Assembly: GCA_963739625.1 (NCBI GenBank)
Contig: CAVUAU010000014.1
Span: 39,598 to 103,597 of the forward strand
Reading direction: 5' to 3'
Origin: Salinimicrobium sp963739625
Lineage (GTDB): Bacteria; Bacteroidota; Bacteroidia; Flavobacteriales; Flavobacteriaceae
Length of the DNA stretch: 64,000 nt
How positions within the stretch are numbered: the stretch's first letter is position 1; the number at the start of each line of letters is the position of its first letter. Below are positions 46,198 to 56,934 of the stretch, piece by piece. The position numbers and the translations under genes were made by a program. The notes beneath the pieces are model-generated. The model was not told where the DNA came from. It saw only the letters and a program-made list of their open reading frames with translations, and did not search any database.

Positions 46198-49100
46198 CTA
46201 TTGATACAACCACAAACGGACCATATCCAGCAGTTTTTCAATATTCACCGGCTTAGTTAGATAATCATTGGCACCTGCCTCAAGGCTTTTGGCCTTGTCT
46301 TCGGGCATTGCTTTCGCAGTCAGTGAAATTATAGGCAGATCTTCATATTTTTTGTATTTCCTTATCTCTGCAGTAGCCTCGTATCCATTCATGACAGGCA
46401 TCATTACATCCATTAATACAATGTCTATATCTTTTTCCTGCTCCAGTTCCTCAATCGCTATTTTTCCATTTTTAGCGACCAATACCTTCATACCCGAATC
46501 TGATAAAGCCTTAGTAAGGGCATAAGAATTACGCACATCATCATCTACAATAAGTACTTTTTTACCTTTTAAAACATGTTTTGGATGATGCAGCTCGGTC
46601 ATGATCTTCTTTTGCCGTGACGAAAGCTTGTTTTCGGCAGTATGTAGGAACAGGGAAACTTCATCCAAAAGCTTTTCGGTTGTAGAAGCAGCTTTTACAA
46701 GTAAACTGTCTCCAAATTTTTCCAGTTCTTTCCTGTCTTTTTTAGAAAGTTCCTTTTTGGTATAAATGACCAACGGCACATCTATTGTTTTTTCTGCAGA
46801 CTTTATTTTCTTAAGGATCTCAAAGCCTTTTGTGTCCTGCAATTCAAGATCAAGCACCACACAGTCAAACGAGTGAGACTTCAGCTTATTTAAAGCGTCC
46901 TTTCCGGTAGCTGCAGTAGAGATATTGACTTCCTTATTCCGCAGTAAACTTTCAATCGCTTTTAAAGTGACCTCATCATCCTGAACAATAAGAAGTTCTT
47001 TAACCGGTGAATTTTCCAGTTCTTCCATCTTTTTGACGGCAACATCAACTTCTTCTTTAGAAACAGGCTTTAGATTGAAGCCCATCGCCCCTTTAAGAAG
47101 CGCTTCCTTGCTTTGATCTTCAGCTGACATTAAAAAAACCGGAATATGCCGGGTCTTCAAATTGAACTTTAAATGATCCAGCACAATAAGCCCTTTCATA
47201 TCTGTCAATTCCATGTCGAGCAGGATTCCATTGGGTTGATATTGGGCGGCCAATTTCATCCCTTCTTTCCCGTCCCTTGCAAAAAGCAATTTATAGCCAT
47301 GCTTTTGCACGGTACTTTTCACAGCTTGAGCAAAATCTTTGTCATCCCCAATGATCAAAATTGAAGATTCAGAAACTTTAAGATTTTCCCGGTCATCGGG
47401 AATGTAAGCTTCCAACATATCTACCGATTTGCTATCGGGCACCTTGTCGTTCTTTGGTTGCTCCTTGAAAGAGGACATGGCGTCATCCATTTCTTTGATA
47501 GGTGCGTTGGTAAGATCTGTAGGTATGTAGACCGTGAAAATACTGCCTTTACCCTCTGTACTTTCTATGTGAATCTCACCTCCCAATAGTCTTGATAACT
47601 CCCTGGAAATTGTAAGACCGAGACCCGTACCACCATATTGGCGGCTTGTACCACCTTCGGCTTGTTGAAAGGCCTCGAAGATCATCATTCGTTTTGCTTC
47701 AGGAATTCCAATTCCCGTATCTTTTACTGAAACCTCCAGGACTTCTGACTTTGGAAGAACAATTTCGCGGAAATTGACACCTGCTTCAGGTTTTCTTATA
47801 ATAACATCCACAGAACCTTTTTCGGTGAATTTTACTGCGTTAGAAATAAGGTTTTTAATGATCTGTTCCAGGCGCTGCCCATCAGTAATTATCTTTTGTG
47901 GAGCATCAGGCTTGCAGTTAATAATGAACTTCAGCTTTTTAGATTTAGCCAAAGGCTCAAATTGATTCTGAAGGTTTTTCACGAGATTATCGACTACCAC
48001 TTCTTCAGGATGGATTTGAAGTTTTCCGGCTTCCACCTTAGAAAGGTCAAGAATGTCATTAATAAGATTCAACAGGTCAAGACCACCTTCATAAATAATA
48101 CTGGCGGATTTTTGCTGATCTTTGGAAAGGTTTCCTCTATTATTATCGCTAAGGTCTTTTGAAAGGATGAGAAGACTGTTCAAAGGAGTTCTTAATTCAT
48201 GCGACATGTTGGCGAGGAATTCAGATTTGTACTTACTGGCCAGCTCCAATTCCTTCGCTTTTCGTTCAACTTCAACCCTGCTGAACTGCAGATCCTCCTT
48301 CTGCATTTCCAAATCTTTGGTCTTCGATTCCAGGTCATCATTAGCCATTTGCAACTCCTTACTCTGGATCTTCAGTTTTTCCTGTTGTTTTAACAGCTCT
48401 TCAGACTGTCGCTGTGACTCCTCAAGAAGGTTTCGCATTTTTTCCCTATCCAGGGAAACGTTGGTCGTAATGGCGATGTTCTCTCCAACTGAGCGTACCA
48501 ATTCCAGCTGGTTATCGTTGAAGGACTCGAAAGAACCTATTTCGATCACTCCTTTTACCTCGCCGTCAATGATAAACGGCTGCACCAGAATGTGCCGTGG
48601 TTTCTGCTCTCCAAGACCCGAGGAGACACTTATGTAATCTCCCGGAATGCCCGAAAGAACGATTGCTTCTTTTTCCAAAGCAGCCTGCCCAACGAGGCCC
48701 TCTCCAAAATCAAAAGTTGTTTTGAGGGATTTTCTATGGGTGAATGCATAAGATCCTGTCATTCTCAGCCTTTTCTTATCCTCATATTTTTCAGCCAGAT
48801 AAATGACACCCACCTGGCCGCCAAGGTATTTCGTTAGATAAGAAATAATATTCTTGGACAAGGTTAAAAGATCCTGTTCCCCACGCATCCTGTCGTTAAG
48901 CCCGGCCTGTCCTGTTTTGATCCAGGCTTCATTCTCATTCTCTTCGGAAATCCTTTTCAGGTTCTCGGTCATCGTGTTCAGCGCGATACCCAGTTGATCG
49001 GCCTCACTTCGAAGTGGCATCTCAATGGTAAAGTTACCTTCGGCAATAGTGTTGGCTGCTTTTACAATAGTGGTGAACGAGTCCACCATCGCGTTGATGT

Positions 49101-52100
49101 TATTCTTAAGTTCCTGCACTTCACCTTTCACCTCCACATCAATTTTCCTTGAGAAATCCCCTCGTGCAAGAGCCGTAGATACTCCCGCGATATCCCGCAC
49201 CTGTGAGGTAAGGTTACTCGCCATCTGGTTCACATTATCTGTAAGATCTTTCCAGGAACCTGCAACGTTTGGCACTTCGGCCTGACCTCCCAGGATACCT
49301 TCGGTTCCCACCTCGCGGGCCACATTGGTTACCTCATCTGCAAAAATGTTCAGGGCGTCCACCATGATGTTGATGGTAGTAGACAGTTCCAGTACCTCTC
49401 CTCCTTTTCCCTGTTCAGAAATCTTCTGTGAAAGGTCACCGTTTGCCACCGCAGTTGTTACAGATGCAATTTCCCTCACCTGAGTGGTAAGGTTACTTGC
49501 CATGGTATTTACATTATCTGTAAGGCCTTTCCACGTACCTGCAACATTTGGCACTTTTGCCTGACCTCCAAGCATCCCTTCAGTACCCACCTCACGTGCC
49601 ACACGAGTTACTTCCGCAGCAAATACGTTCAGCGAGTCCACCATCTGGTTAATGGTGTCTTTAAGTTCGGCGATCTCCCCTTTTACATCAATGGAAATCT
49701 TTTGGGAAAGATCCCCGTTTGCTACCGCAGTCGCTACATTGGCAATCTCCCTCACCTGGCTGGTAAGGTTACTCGCCATGGTGTTTACGTTTCCGGTAAG
49801 GTCTAACCAGGCTCCCGCAACGTTAGGAACTTCTGCCTGACCACCCAACATCCCTTCGGTACCTACCTCGCGGGCAACACGTGTTACCTCGTTAGACAGG
49901 GTGTTCAGGGAGTCCACCATCGTATTAATAATAGTTGAGAGCTCCAGTACTTCTCCCCCTTTTTCTTCTTCGGAAATCTTTTTAGACAAATCCCCGTTCG
50001 CAACAGCTTTTGTTACCGATGCAATTTCCCTCACCTGGGTGGTAAGGTTGGATGCCATGGTGTTTACGTTCTCGGTCAATTCAAGCCATGCACCTCCTAC
50101 GTTTGGCACTTCTGCCTGGCCTCCCAGAATACCTTCGGTACCCACTTCCCGCGCCACCCGCGTAACCTCATCAGAGAAAATGTTGAGCGAGTCCACCATG
50201 GTGTTGATGGTTTCTTTTAGTTCGGCTATTTCCCCTTTGGCTTCAATGGCAATTTTTTGTGCCAAATCTCCTTTTGCCACCGCAGTTGCCACGTTCGCAA
50301 TTTCCCGTACCTGGGTGGTAAGATTAGAGGCCATGTAATTCACATTGTCGGTAAGGTCTTTCCAGGTTCCTGCAACATCGGGCACTTTAGCCTGTCCTCC
50401 CAGAATTCCTTCGGTTCCTACCTCGCGCGCCACACGGGTTACCTCATCAGAGAAGATGTTCAGCGAGTCCACCATCTGGTTGATGGTATCTTTAAGTTCG
50501 GCAATCTCTCCTTTTACATCGATAGTAATTTTTTGTGAAAGATCCCCGTCGGCTACCGCGGTAGCTACGTTGGCAATTTCCCGTACCTGAGTGGTTACGT
50601 TACTTACCATGATATTAACATTATCGGTAAGATCTTTCCAGGTTCCGGCGGCACTTGGCACAGTTGCCTGTCCTCCCAGTTTCCCATCGGTTCCCACTTC
50701 CCGGGCAACCCTGGTAACTTCAGCAGCAAACAATGTCAGGGAATCAACCATGCTGTTGATCGTGTTCGAAAGAACCAATACTTCCCCTCCTTTTCCCTGT
50801 TCTGTAATTTTCTGAGAAAGGTCTCCCTGTGCAACAGCTGTGGTTACAGAGGCAATCTCCCGCACCTGATTGGTCAAGATTGCTCGCCATGGTATTTACA
50901 TTATCTGTAAGATCTTTCCAGGTACCGGCAACATCGGGAACTTCGGCCTGTCCTCCCAGCTTTCCTTCGGTACCTACCTCTCGTGCCACACGGGTTACCT
51001 CATCAGAGAAAATGTTAAGGGAATCCACCATCTGGTTGATGGTATCTTTTAGCTCTGCAATTTCCCCCTTTACATTAATGGAAATTTTCTTGGAAAGGTC
51101 ACCATTCGCAACTGAAGTTGCCACTCCGGCGATCTCCCGCACCTGGGCGGTAAGATTGGAGGCCATGGTGTTCACATTCACGGTAAGATCTTTCCAGGTT
51201 CCTGCCACATCGGGCACATCTGCCTGTCCTCCCAGTTTTCCTTCTACCCCCACCTCGCGGGCCACGTTAGTAACCTCTGCGGCAAAAATATTCAGGGAAT
51301 CCACCATCCTGTTGATGGTAGTGGAAAGCCCTAGAACTTCTCCTCCTTTTCCTTCTTCAGTAATTTTTCTGGAAAGATCCCCATCGGCAACCGCTGTGGT
51401 TACTCCGGCAATTTCCCTTACCTGCTCGGTAAGGTTACTCGCCATCTGGTTCACATTATCTGTAAGATCCTTCCAGGTTCCTGAAACGTTTGGAACACTT
51501 GCCTGTCCTCCCAGTTTTCCTTCAACGCCCACCTCACGAGCCACCTGGGTTACCTGTTCAGCAAAAATATTCAAACTGCCCAGGGTGCGGTTGATCACGT
51601 CGGCCATGTTCCGGAAATCACCCGTCACCGTTAGACTAAATTTATCTTCCAGCTTTCCTGCAGCTATACTATTAAGAATCCTACTTACCTCGAGTACAGG
51701 TTTTGCAATCGCTTCAATAAGGATGTTGATGTTGTCGATCATATCCTTCCAAACCCCGCTGGAAGCCTTAAATTCGGCCCGGGCATCCAGGTTTCCTTCA
51801 ATACCTCCAACGCGTGAAATACGGGAAACTTCGGTACTTACCCCTCCAATCATTTCAACCATCGTGTTGTAAGCTTCGGCGAGATCGGCAAACTTATCGT
51901 TGCGTTCTTTCGACAATCGAACAGAGATATCTCCTTCCCTAAACGCTTCAAGTGCAAAGATGAGACGGTCTAACTGTTCGTGCACATAATCGCTATCCTT
52001 AAACATATCCTTATGAGGAACCCTTTTGGATTTCTTTACAAGGGAACGCTTGGTTGGTGCCGATTTTTGAGAAGTGGTTGTATTGTTTGTTCTAGAGGTT

Positions 52101-52117
52101 GCAGTTTGTTTGGACAT
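46198..52117 (-). CDS. Giant cytosolic HAMP-array hybrid histidine kinase with three receiver domains, one apparent frameshift
   Basis: After removing the extra base at 50875 this encodes 1,972 residues. Order: basic disordered N-terminus (1-45); twelve HAMP-type units to about residue 1055, of which units 3 to 10 (233-972) are 92-93-residue near-copies; a GAF domain (about 1075-1225); a coiled coil (1225-1295); HisKA with SHELRTP, His near 1306; HATPase; and three receiver domains (ending ILLDMEL, VVLDLEL and VLMDVMMP, the last at about 1850-1968). There is no signal peptide or membrane helix. It resembles the fungal osmosensing group III (Nik1) kinases and bacterial HAMP-array kinases. It should sense cytosolic state and phosphorelay through its own receivers. 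A lone response regulator is encoded divergently. Confidence 0.9.
49201..51421 (-). repeat. Eight tandem 276/279-bp coding repeats (HAMP array)
   Basis: Each unit encodes VREIA-VTTAVA-GDLSQKI then TIN-MVDSLN-F, AREVGTEG-LGGQA and WKDLTDNVN-MASNLT. Two types mix: type A (93 residues, with GKGGEV) and type B (92 residues, with VKGEI), in the order A B A B B A B A. Units before and after are more divergent. The near-identity at DNA level makes this region prone to collapse or misassembly. Confidence 0.9.
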
Positions 52118-52488
52118 TTTAGTAGGGGTTTATTTAACTTAACCTGGTACTACGAAAAAAATACCTTGATGCTCTATTCTTAACGAGGTGTAAAAAAAGC
52201 CCTTTATATCTAAAAGTTGTGTGAAATTTATGTGAAAAGTCGCAAAAAATATATTCCTACACCTATTTTTGAAAAGAGGAAATCACACCCTTATTGAAGA
52301 AAAGTGGCTTAAGATAACTCCTAACTAACTGCAAAGATGTTTCTTACAGTTCTTTTTCAGTTAAACAGAAGAAGAAAAAATGGAGAATAAAAGACATAAG
52401 GGATGATCCAAAAAATTTCTTCCATTAGACAGCATTAAAAAAGGAAATGTGCTTAAAAATTGAAAATTAATATCGAAAAAGAAAAGAC
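52118..52488. other. Divergent intergenic region between the kinase and the response regulator
   Basis: A 371-base A/T-rich stretch without a plausible gene. A plus-strand TATTTTTG (52264-52271) fits a -7 box but is 218 bases from the regulator start. No clear operator or hairpin was found. Confidence 0.5.
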
Positions 52489-52866
52489 ATGAGTAAAATT
52501 TTACTGGTTGAGGACGATCATCACCTGGGTATCATCCTAAAAGATCAACTTGAAATGAACGGATACGAGGTTAGACTCTTGAGGGCGCCGAGAGAAACGG
52601 TGGAAAACCTAAAAGAGGAAAATTTTGACCTGGTTATAATGGATAAATTGCTAAGCGGGGTTGACGGTACTGAAATCTGTTCAGAAATTAGAAGTACTGA
52701 GGGTACGTCAGATGTTCCCGTCCTGATGATGTCGGGGTTGGATGGCGCCAAGCCAATTTGTATTGCTGCAGGAGCTAATGATTTTATTGCCAAACCCTTT
52801 GAAGTAAACAGTCTTTTACAAAGTATCGAGGCGACAATAGACAAAGCTAAAAATGTGAATTTTTGA
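52489..52866 (+). CDS. Single-domain response regulator (CheY-like)
   Basis: A 125-residue receiver domain without an output domain. Acidic pocket EDD near residues 8-10, phospho-acceptor Asp in VIMDKLLSG near 52, Thr/Ser in MMSG near 81 and Lys in AKPFE near 103. Its closeness to the hybrid kinase, though divergent, suggests it takes part in the same phosphorelay as a shuttle or readout. The ATG follows an A-rich leader (GAAAAGAC). Confidence 0.88.
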   Translation: MSKILLVEDDHHLGIILKDQLEMNGYEVRLLRAPRETVENLKEENFDLVIMDKLLSGVDGTEICSEIRSTEGTSDVPVLMMSGLDGAKPICIAAGANDFIAKPFEVNSLLQSIEATIDKAKNVNF

Positions 52867-52982
52867 TCGCAATTAATGCTGCTCTTTATTACAAGCCATT
52901 TATCTAACTAGAAACATAGAGGTGCCGGCTATTGAGGTTGCAATAAATACCTAAATCTCCAGTTCTGGATATGATATATATA

Positions 52983-53018
52983 AGGCCCCACAGGATCTAC
53001 CTGTGGGGCTTTAATGTT
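52983..53018. terminator. Terminator after the response regulator
   Basis: GGCCCCACAGG / CCTGTGGGGCT (52984-53011) with a 5-base loop, followed by TTTAATGTTTTT on the plus strand. It lies about 115 bases past the stop. The stem is symmetrical enough to work in both directions. Confidence 0.75.
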
Positions 53019-53162
53019 TTTACTAATCAATAGTCATTTTCTGTCTTATGAAGGTAAAACACCTCCTGCTCACAAACCACTCCTGGAATAAGTGTAAATC
53101 TGAACTGAAAAAAAATTTTAACAGTTTTAAAAATGACCAGGAAGAATGATTTTATATATTTA

Positions 53163-53191
53163 CCAACCATTTGGTTAAACTACATGGTTTA
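53163..53191 (+). promoter_or_regulatory. Probable TetR operator upstream of the efflux operon
   Basis: Two dyads in tandem sit 18-44 bases before the regulator ATG: AACCA-TT-TGGTT (53165-53176, perfect arms) and TAAACTACATGGTTTA (53176-53191, with two mismatched pairs). TetR-family repressors usually bind such palindromes over their own promoter, so this is the likely autoregulatory site of the operon. Confidence 0.6.
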
Positions 53192-53208
53192 ATAAAACAG
53201 TTCAGAAA

Positions 53209-53817
53209 ATGAAAGACGATAAAACAGAAGACCAGATCCTGGATGCCGCCGAAAAGGTGTTCCAGCGAAAAGGAATGGATGGGGCCAGGATGCAGGAGAT
53301 CGCGAACGAAGCGGGAATAAACAAGGCCATGCTCCACTACTACTACCGCAGCAAACGCTTTTTGTTCGAAGCAGTTTTCTCCAAAGCTTTCTCCATAATC
53401 GCCCCCGAGATCAACGGGGTGCTCAACGAAGATATTCCGCTTTTTGAAAAGATCGAAAAATTCACGCACCGCTACATTGATTTTATTCAAAAACACCCTT
53501 ACCTGCCTAATTTTATCATACAGGAGCTCAACCGGGATTCAGACTTTATTAAAAAGCTGCAGGCTACCAAAGGCTTTCCCGATTTCAGGAATTTCCATGC
53601 CCAGGTGGAGCAGGAAGTGCATGAAGGTAAAATTAGAAATATCAAGGCGGAACAGCTTTTTATCCACCTCCTGTCCCTCAACATTTTCCCCTTCCTGGCT
53701 GCGCCCCTGCTCAAAGGTTTCCTCAACATAAATGACCATACCTATCAAGAGCTGATGGCCGATCGTAAAGAAGAGGTCACCGCGCTCATGATCAATTATC
53801 TACAAATAAAAAAATGA
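53209..53817 (+). CDS. TetR-family transcriptional regulator (CecR-like)
   Basis: A 202-residue regulator. Residues about 9-55 form the TetR helix-turn-helix: ILDAAEKVFQRKGMDGARMQEIANEAGINKAMLHYYY pattern, ending with the typical YYRSKRFLFEAVF. The C-terminal ligand domain is helical. It sits first in an operon with TolC, HlyD, two ABC ATPases and two ABC-2 permeases, matching the order of E. coli cecR (ybiH)-ybhGFSR. It should repress the operon until an effector such as a drug is bound. Its stop overlaps the TolC start by 4 bases (ATGA). Confidence 0.88.
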   Translation: MKDDKTEDQILDAAEKVFQRKGMDGARMQEIANEAGINKAMLHYYYRSKRFLFEAVFSKAFSIIAPEINGVLNEDIPLFEKIEKFTHRYIDFIQKHPYLPNFIIQELNRDSDFIKKLQATKGFPDFRNFHAQVEQEVHEGKIRNIKAEQLFIHLLSLNIFPFLAAPLLKGFLNINDHTYQELMADRKEEVTALMINYLQIKK

Positions 53818-55076
53818 AAAAAGTCAGCTTAATATTCCTCTTTTTGATCAGCTCCCTAAGCTCTGCCCAGGAGATCCTTACCCTGGAAGAATGCTATGAG
53901 CTGGCACAGGAGAATTATCCCTTAGCCCGGCAACTGACTCTTCTGGAAGAGAAGACGGCCCGGGAACTGGAGGTCATCGGGAAAGATTACCTGCCTAAAA
54001 TTGACCTCAACGCCAAAGCCACATACCAGTCAGACGTGATCGAGATCCCCATCCAAACCCCGCAAGGTATTGATGCTGTCGATAAAGACCAATATCGTGC
54101 AACTGTTGATGTAGAACAATTGATCTTTAACGGCGGAAAAATACAGGCCCGCAAACAGCTTAAGGAGGCCGAATTGCAGGCTCAGAAACAGGAAGTGAAA
54201 GTGGATCTGTACCAGATAAAGAAAAGGATCAACAGGTACTACTTCACCAGCCTTCAGCTTCGGGAGCAGATGGCCCTGCTCCATTCCAAGCAGGAGGTAT
54301 TGGCCGACCGAATCCGGGAACTGGAGTCGGCGGTGAAATACGGTGCCGCCCTCCCCGCTTCCGAAGATATTTTGAAAGCGGAAATGCTAAAAATAGATCA
54401 GCAAAAGGATGAAGTGCAGGCCCGGCTCCATACTGCTCAAAAAAGCCTTTCAGCTTATATAGCCAAACCTGTGGACACTGCTACCGTGCTGGAGTTACCA
54501 ACGCAGGACAAACTGCTCTCTGCGGAAGGAACGAGGCCCGAAAATGAATTTTTCAGCTTAAAAGCAAAAGAGCTGGACCAGAATAGAGACCTGCTTTCTA
54601 AAAGCCTCTACCCTAACATCTATGGGTTCGCCCAGGGCGGGTATGGCAAACCGGGTTATAATATGTTAGACAACAGCTTTCAGGATTTCTACCTGGTTGG
54701 CGTGAAACTCAACTGGAACATTTTTGACTGGGGAAAGATAAAGGAACAAAAAAGGTCTCTGGACGTTTCGAAGGACCTGCTGGCGGCAGAAAGAGAAACG
54801 TTCAACTTCAATAATAACGTGGAGCTGGAGGAAGCCCAGATGAAGATCAGGCAGTTTCAGCAAATGCTGGAGAAAGACAGGGATATCATCACATTACGCG
54901 AACGCATCGTTGAAGCCGCAAACTCCCAACTCACTCATGGTGTCATCACTCCTTCGGAATATTTGACCCAATTCAACAACTTATACGAAGCCAGGATTAA
55001 CCGGCAACTTCACGAGCTTGATCTTGAAATGTCGAAAGCCGACTTCAGAATTATAAAAGGAAATACTGAAAACTAG
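53814..55076 (+). CDS. TolC-family outer-membrane efflux protein
   Basis: A 420-residue protein with a signal peptide (about 1-18, ending LSSAQE). Two long helical, coiled-coil repeats follow, with the TolC-type LTLEECYELAQENYP at the start and a second repeat containing YGFAQGGYG and LKLNWNIFDWG-type strand motifs. It forms the outer-membrane channel for the ABC exporter encoded downstream; a TolC gene in the same operon is a difference from E. coli ybhGFSR. It is translationally coupled to the regulator and ends 6 bases before the HlyD gene. Confidence 0.88.
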   Translation: MKKVSLIFLFLISSLSSAQEILTLEECYELAQENYPLARQLTLLEEKTARELEVIGKDYLPKIDLNAKATYQSDVIEIPIQTPQGIDAVDKDQYRATVDVEQLIFNGGKIQARKQLKEAELQAQKQEVKVDLYQIKKRINRYYFTSLQLREQMALLHSKQEVLADRIRELESAVKYGAALPASEDILKAEMLKIDQQKDEVQARLHTAQKSLSAYIAKPVDTATVLELPTQDKLLSAEGTRPENEFFSLKAKELDQNRDLLSKSLYPNIYGFAQGGYGKPGYNMLDNSFQDFYLVGVKLNWNIFDWGKIKEQKRSLDVSKDLLAAERETFNFNNNVELEEAQMKIRQFQQMLEKDRDIITLRERIVEAANSQLTHGVITPSEYLTQFNNLYEARINRQLHELDLEMSKADFRIIKGNTEN

Positions 55077-55082
55077 ATTACG

Positions 55083-55977
55083 ATGAAAAAAGGAATAATC
55101 ATACCGGTTTTGTTTACCGTGTTCGGTTTTACCGCCTGCAGCGATGAGGAAAAAGCAGACGGGTATGGCAACTTTGAGGCTACCGAGGTCATCATTTCTT
55201 CGGAAGCCCAGGGCAAGATCAAATATTTCAAGGCCCGGGAAGGAGATAATATAGCCTCCGGAATGCATGTCGCGCTTATAGATACCACTCAACTTCACCT
55301 GGAAAAACAACAACTCGAGGCTTCCAAGAAGACTGTTGCTTCCAAATCACAAGGCGTCTTCTCGCAAATAGATATTCTTAATGAAAGACTGAAGCTGGCG
55401 GAACAGGAGGAAAAGCGCGTAAAAAATCTCTTTGCCGATAAAGCCGCCACTCAAAGACAGGTGGACCAGGCTGAAGGTGAGGTACAGGTGATCAAAGAAG
55501 AGATAAGAAATGTGCGCACGAAGAACGCTCCTATTGTGAATGAGAGCCAGACGATCGATGCCCAAATTGCAAAGATCAATGACCTCATTAAAAAAAGCCT
55601 TATAGAGAACCCGATACAGGGAACTGTTCTGGCTACTTACGCAGAGACCGGAGAAGTCACCGGCTTCGGAAAACCCCTGTATAAAATAGCCGACCTGGAT
55701 GTTCTGACCCTGAGGGTGTACATAAGTGAACCGCAGCTGGCAGATCTTGAACTGGGACAGAAAGTACGGGTAAAGGTGGATTCGCAAAATGAAGAAATGA
55801 AGTCGTACCCCGGCAGGATCACCTGGATCTCATCTTCGGCTGAATTTACCCCCAAAACCATTCAGACCCGGGAAGAACGCGTCAACCTTGTTTACGCCGT
55901 CGACATTGATGTTGAAGAACGATGGCTCCCTGAAAATAGGAATGCCTGCAGAAATGTGGTTGGCTGCTACAGAATAG
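55083..55977 (+). CDS. HlyD-family periplasmic adaptor (YbhG-like lipoprotein), one apparent frameshift
   Basis: After correction 297 residues. A lipobox FTACS near residue 19 indicates a lipoprotein. Then come the biotinyl-lipoyl strand (EAQGKIKYFKAREGD), a helical hairpin (about 75-165) and the return beta-barrel domain (TVLATYAETGEV, ISEPQLADLELGQKV). It would bridge the ABC permeases to TolC. As read, the frame runs on into the ABC ATPase without a stop. Removing the G at 55914 instead gives the family-typical C-terminus VKNDGSLKIGMPAEMW and a TAG at 55975-55977. The apparent HlyD-ABC fusion is therefore probably artificial. Confidence 0.82.
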
Positions 55978-55991
55978 TCAAAAATGCGAAA

Positions 55992-56934
55992 ATGAGCATC
56001 AGCTTAAAAAATATCACCAAATCCTATAACAAGACCACCGCGGTTGAAGACATCTCCTTTGAGGTAAAGCCGGGAGAACTGTTTGGGTTGATCGGTCCGG
56101 ATGGGGCGGGCAAAACCACTCTTTTCAGGATCCTCACCACCCTGCTTTTCGCCGATAAAGGGGAAGCTACAGTCGCGGGTTATGACGTGGTGAAAGATTA
56201 TAAGGAGATCAGAAAATCAGTGGGATATATGCCCGGAAAATTTTCCCTGTACCAGGATCTCACCGTGGAAGAAAACCTGGAATTTTTCGCGACCATTTTC
56301 GGAACTACCATAGAAGAAAATTACGATCTGATCAAAGACATCTATGTGCAGATCGAGCCTTTTAAAAAGAGAAGGGCGGGAAAGCTTTCCGGCGGAATGA
56401 AACAAAAACTGGCACTTTCCTGCGCATTGATCCATAAGCCGAAGGTCCTGTTCCTGGATGAACCCACCACGGGAGTTGACCCGGTCTCGCGAAAAGAATT
56501 TTGGGACATGCTAAAGAGGTTAAATGACAAAGGGATCACTACCCTGGTCTCAACGCCTTATATGGATGAAGCCGCCCTATGCGACAGGATCGCACTAATC
56601 CAGGAGGGCAGGATCCTGAAAATAGATTCCCCATCTAACATCATTGAGCAGCATGAAAAGCAGATCTATAATGTGGAAGCAGACAATATGTACAAACTCA
56701 TCGAAGATCTAAAGCAGTTTCCCGGAAGAAAAAGCGTCTTCGCTTTTGGAGAATTTGTGCATTACACCCACTCCAGCCCCAGCCTTTTCGCCCGGGGAAC
56801 TCAGGAGCTATTTGATAGAAAAAGGAAATAAGAATGTTGTCGTAGCGGCCACCACCCCGGGCATTGAGGATATTTTCATGGACCTCTCGGGTACCAAAGC
56901 CATAGAAGATGAAGACAGAAGAAACAGTAATTGA
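55992..56934 (+). CDS. ABC exporter ATPase 1 (YbhF N-half-like), one apparent frameshift
   Basis: About 313 residues after correction. Walker A is GPDGAGKTT near residue 38, the signature is LSGGMKQ near 135, and Walker B is VLFLDEPTTGVDP near 157. It powers drug-type export by the two permeases below. The start is ATG 55992 (MSISLKNITKSYN), 15 bases after the corrected HlyD stop. The frame as given ends at 56831, but removing one C around 56777-56784 extends it with SPGELRSYLIEKGNKNVVVAATTPGIEDIFMDL, the normal C-terminus. It then overlaps ATPase 2 by 26 bases. E. coli YbhF carries both ATPase units in one protein; here they are separate. Confidence 0.82.

Noticed and set aside
49201..51421. 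A CRISPR or satellite-type repeat array
   Set aside because: The 276/279-bp period is a multiple of three, stays in one reading frame and encodes HAMP domains. There are no short repeats with unique spacers.
50829..51872. A 347-codon open frame on the plus strand opposite the HAMP array
   Set aside because: It is a mirror of the repeat: its translation repeats every 92 residues in step with the kinase. The kinase frame carries all recognisable domains.
55083..56831. A single HlyD-ABC ATPase fusion protein
   Set aside because: Deleting one base at 55914 restores a normal HlyD C-terminus and stop, and the ATPase has its own ATG at 55992. The fusion has an atypical linker and is best explained by a frameshift.
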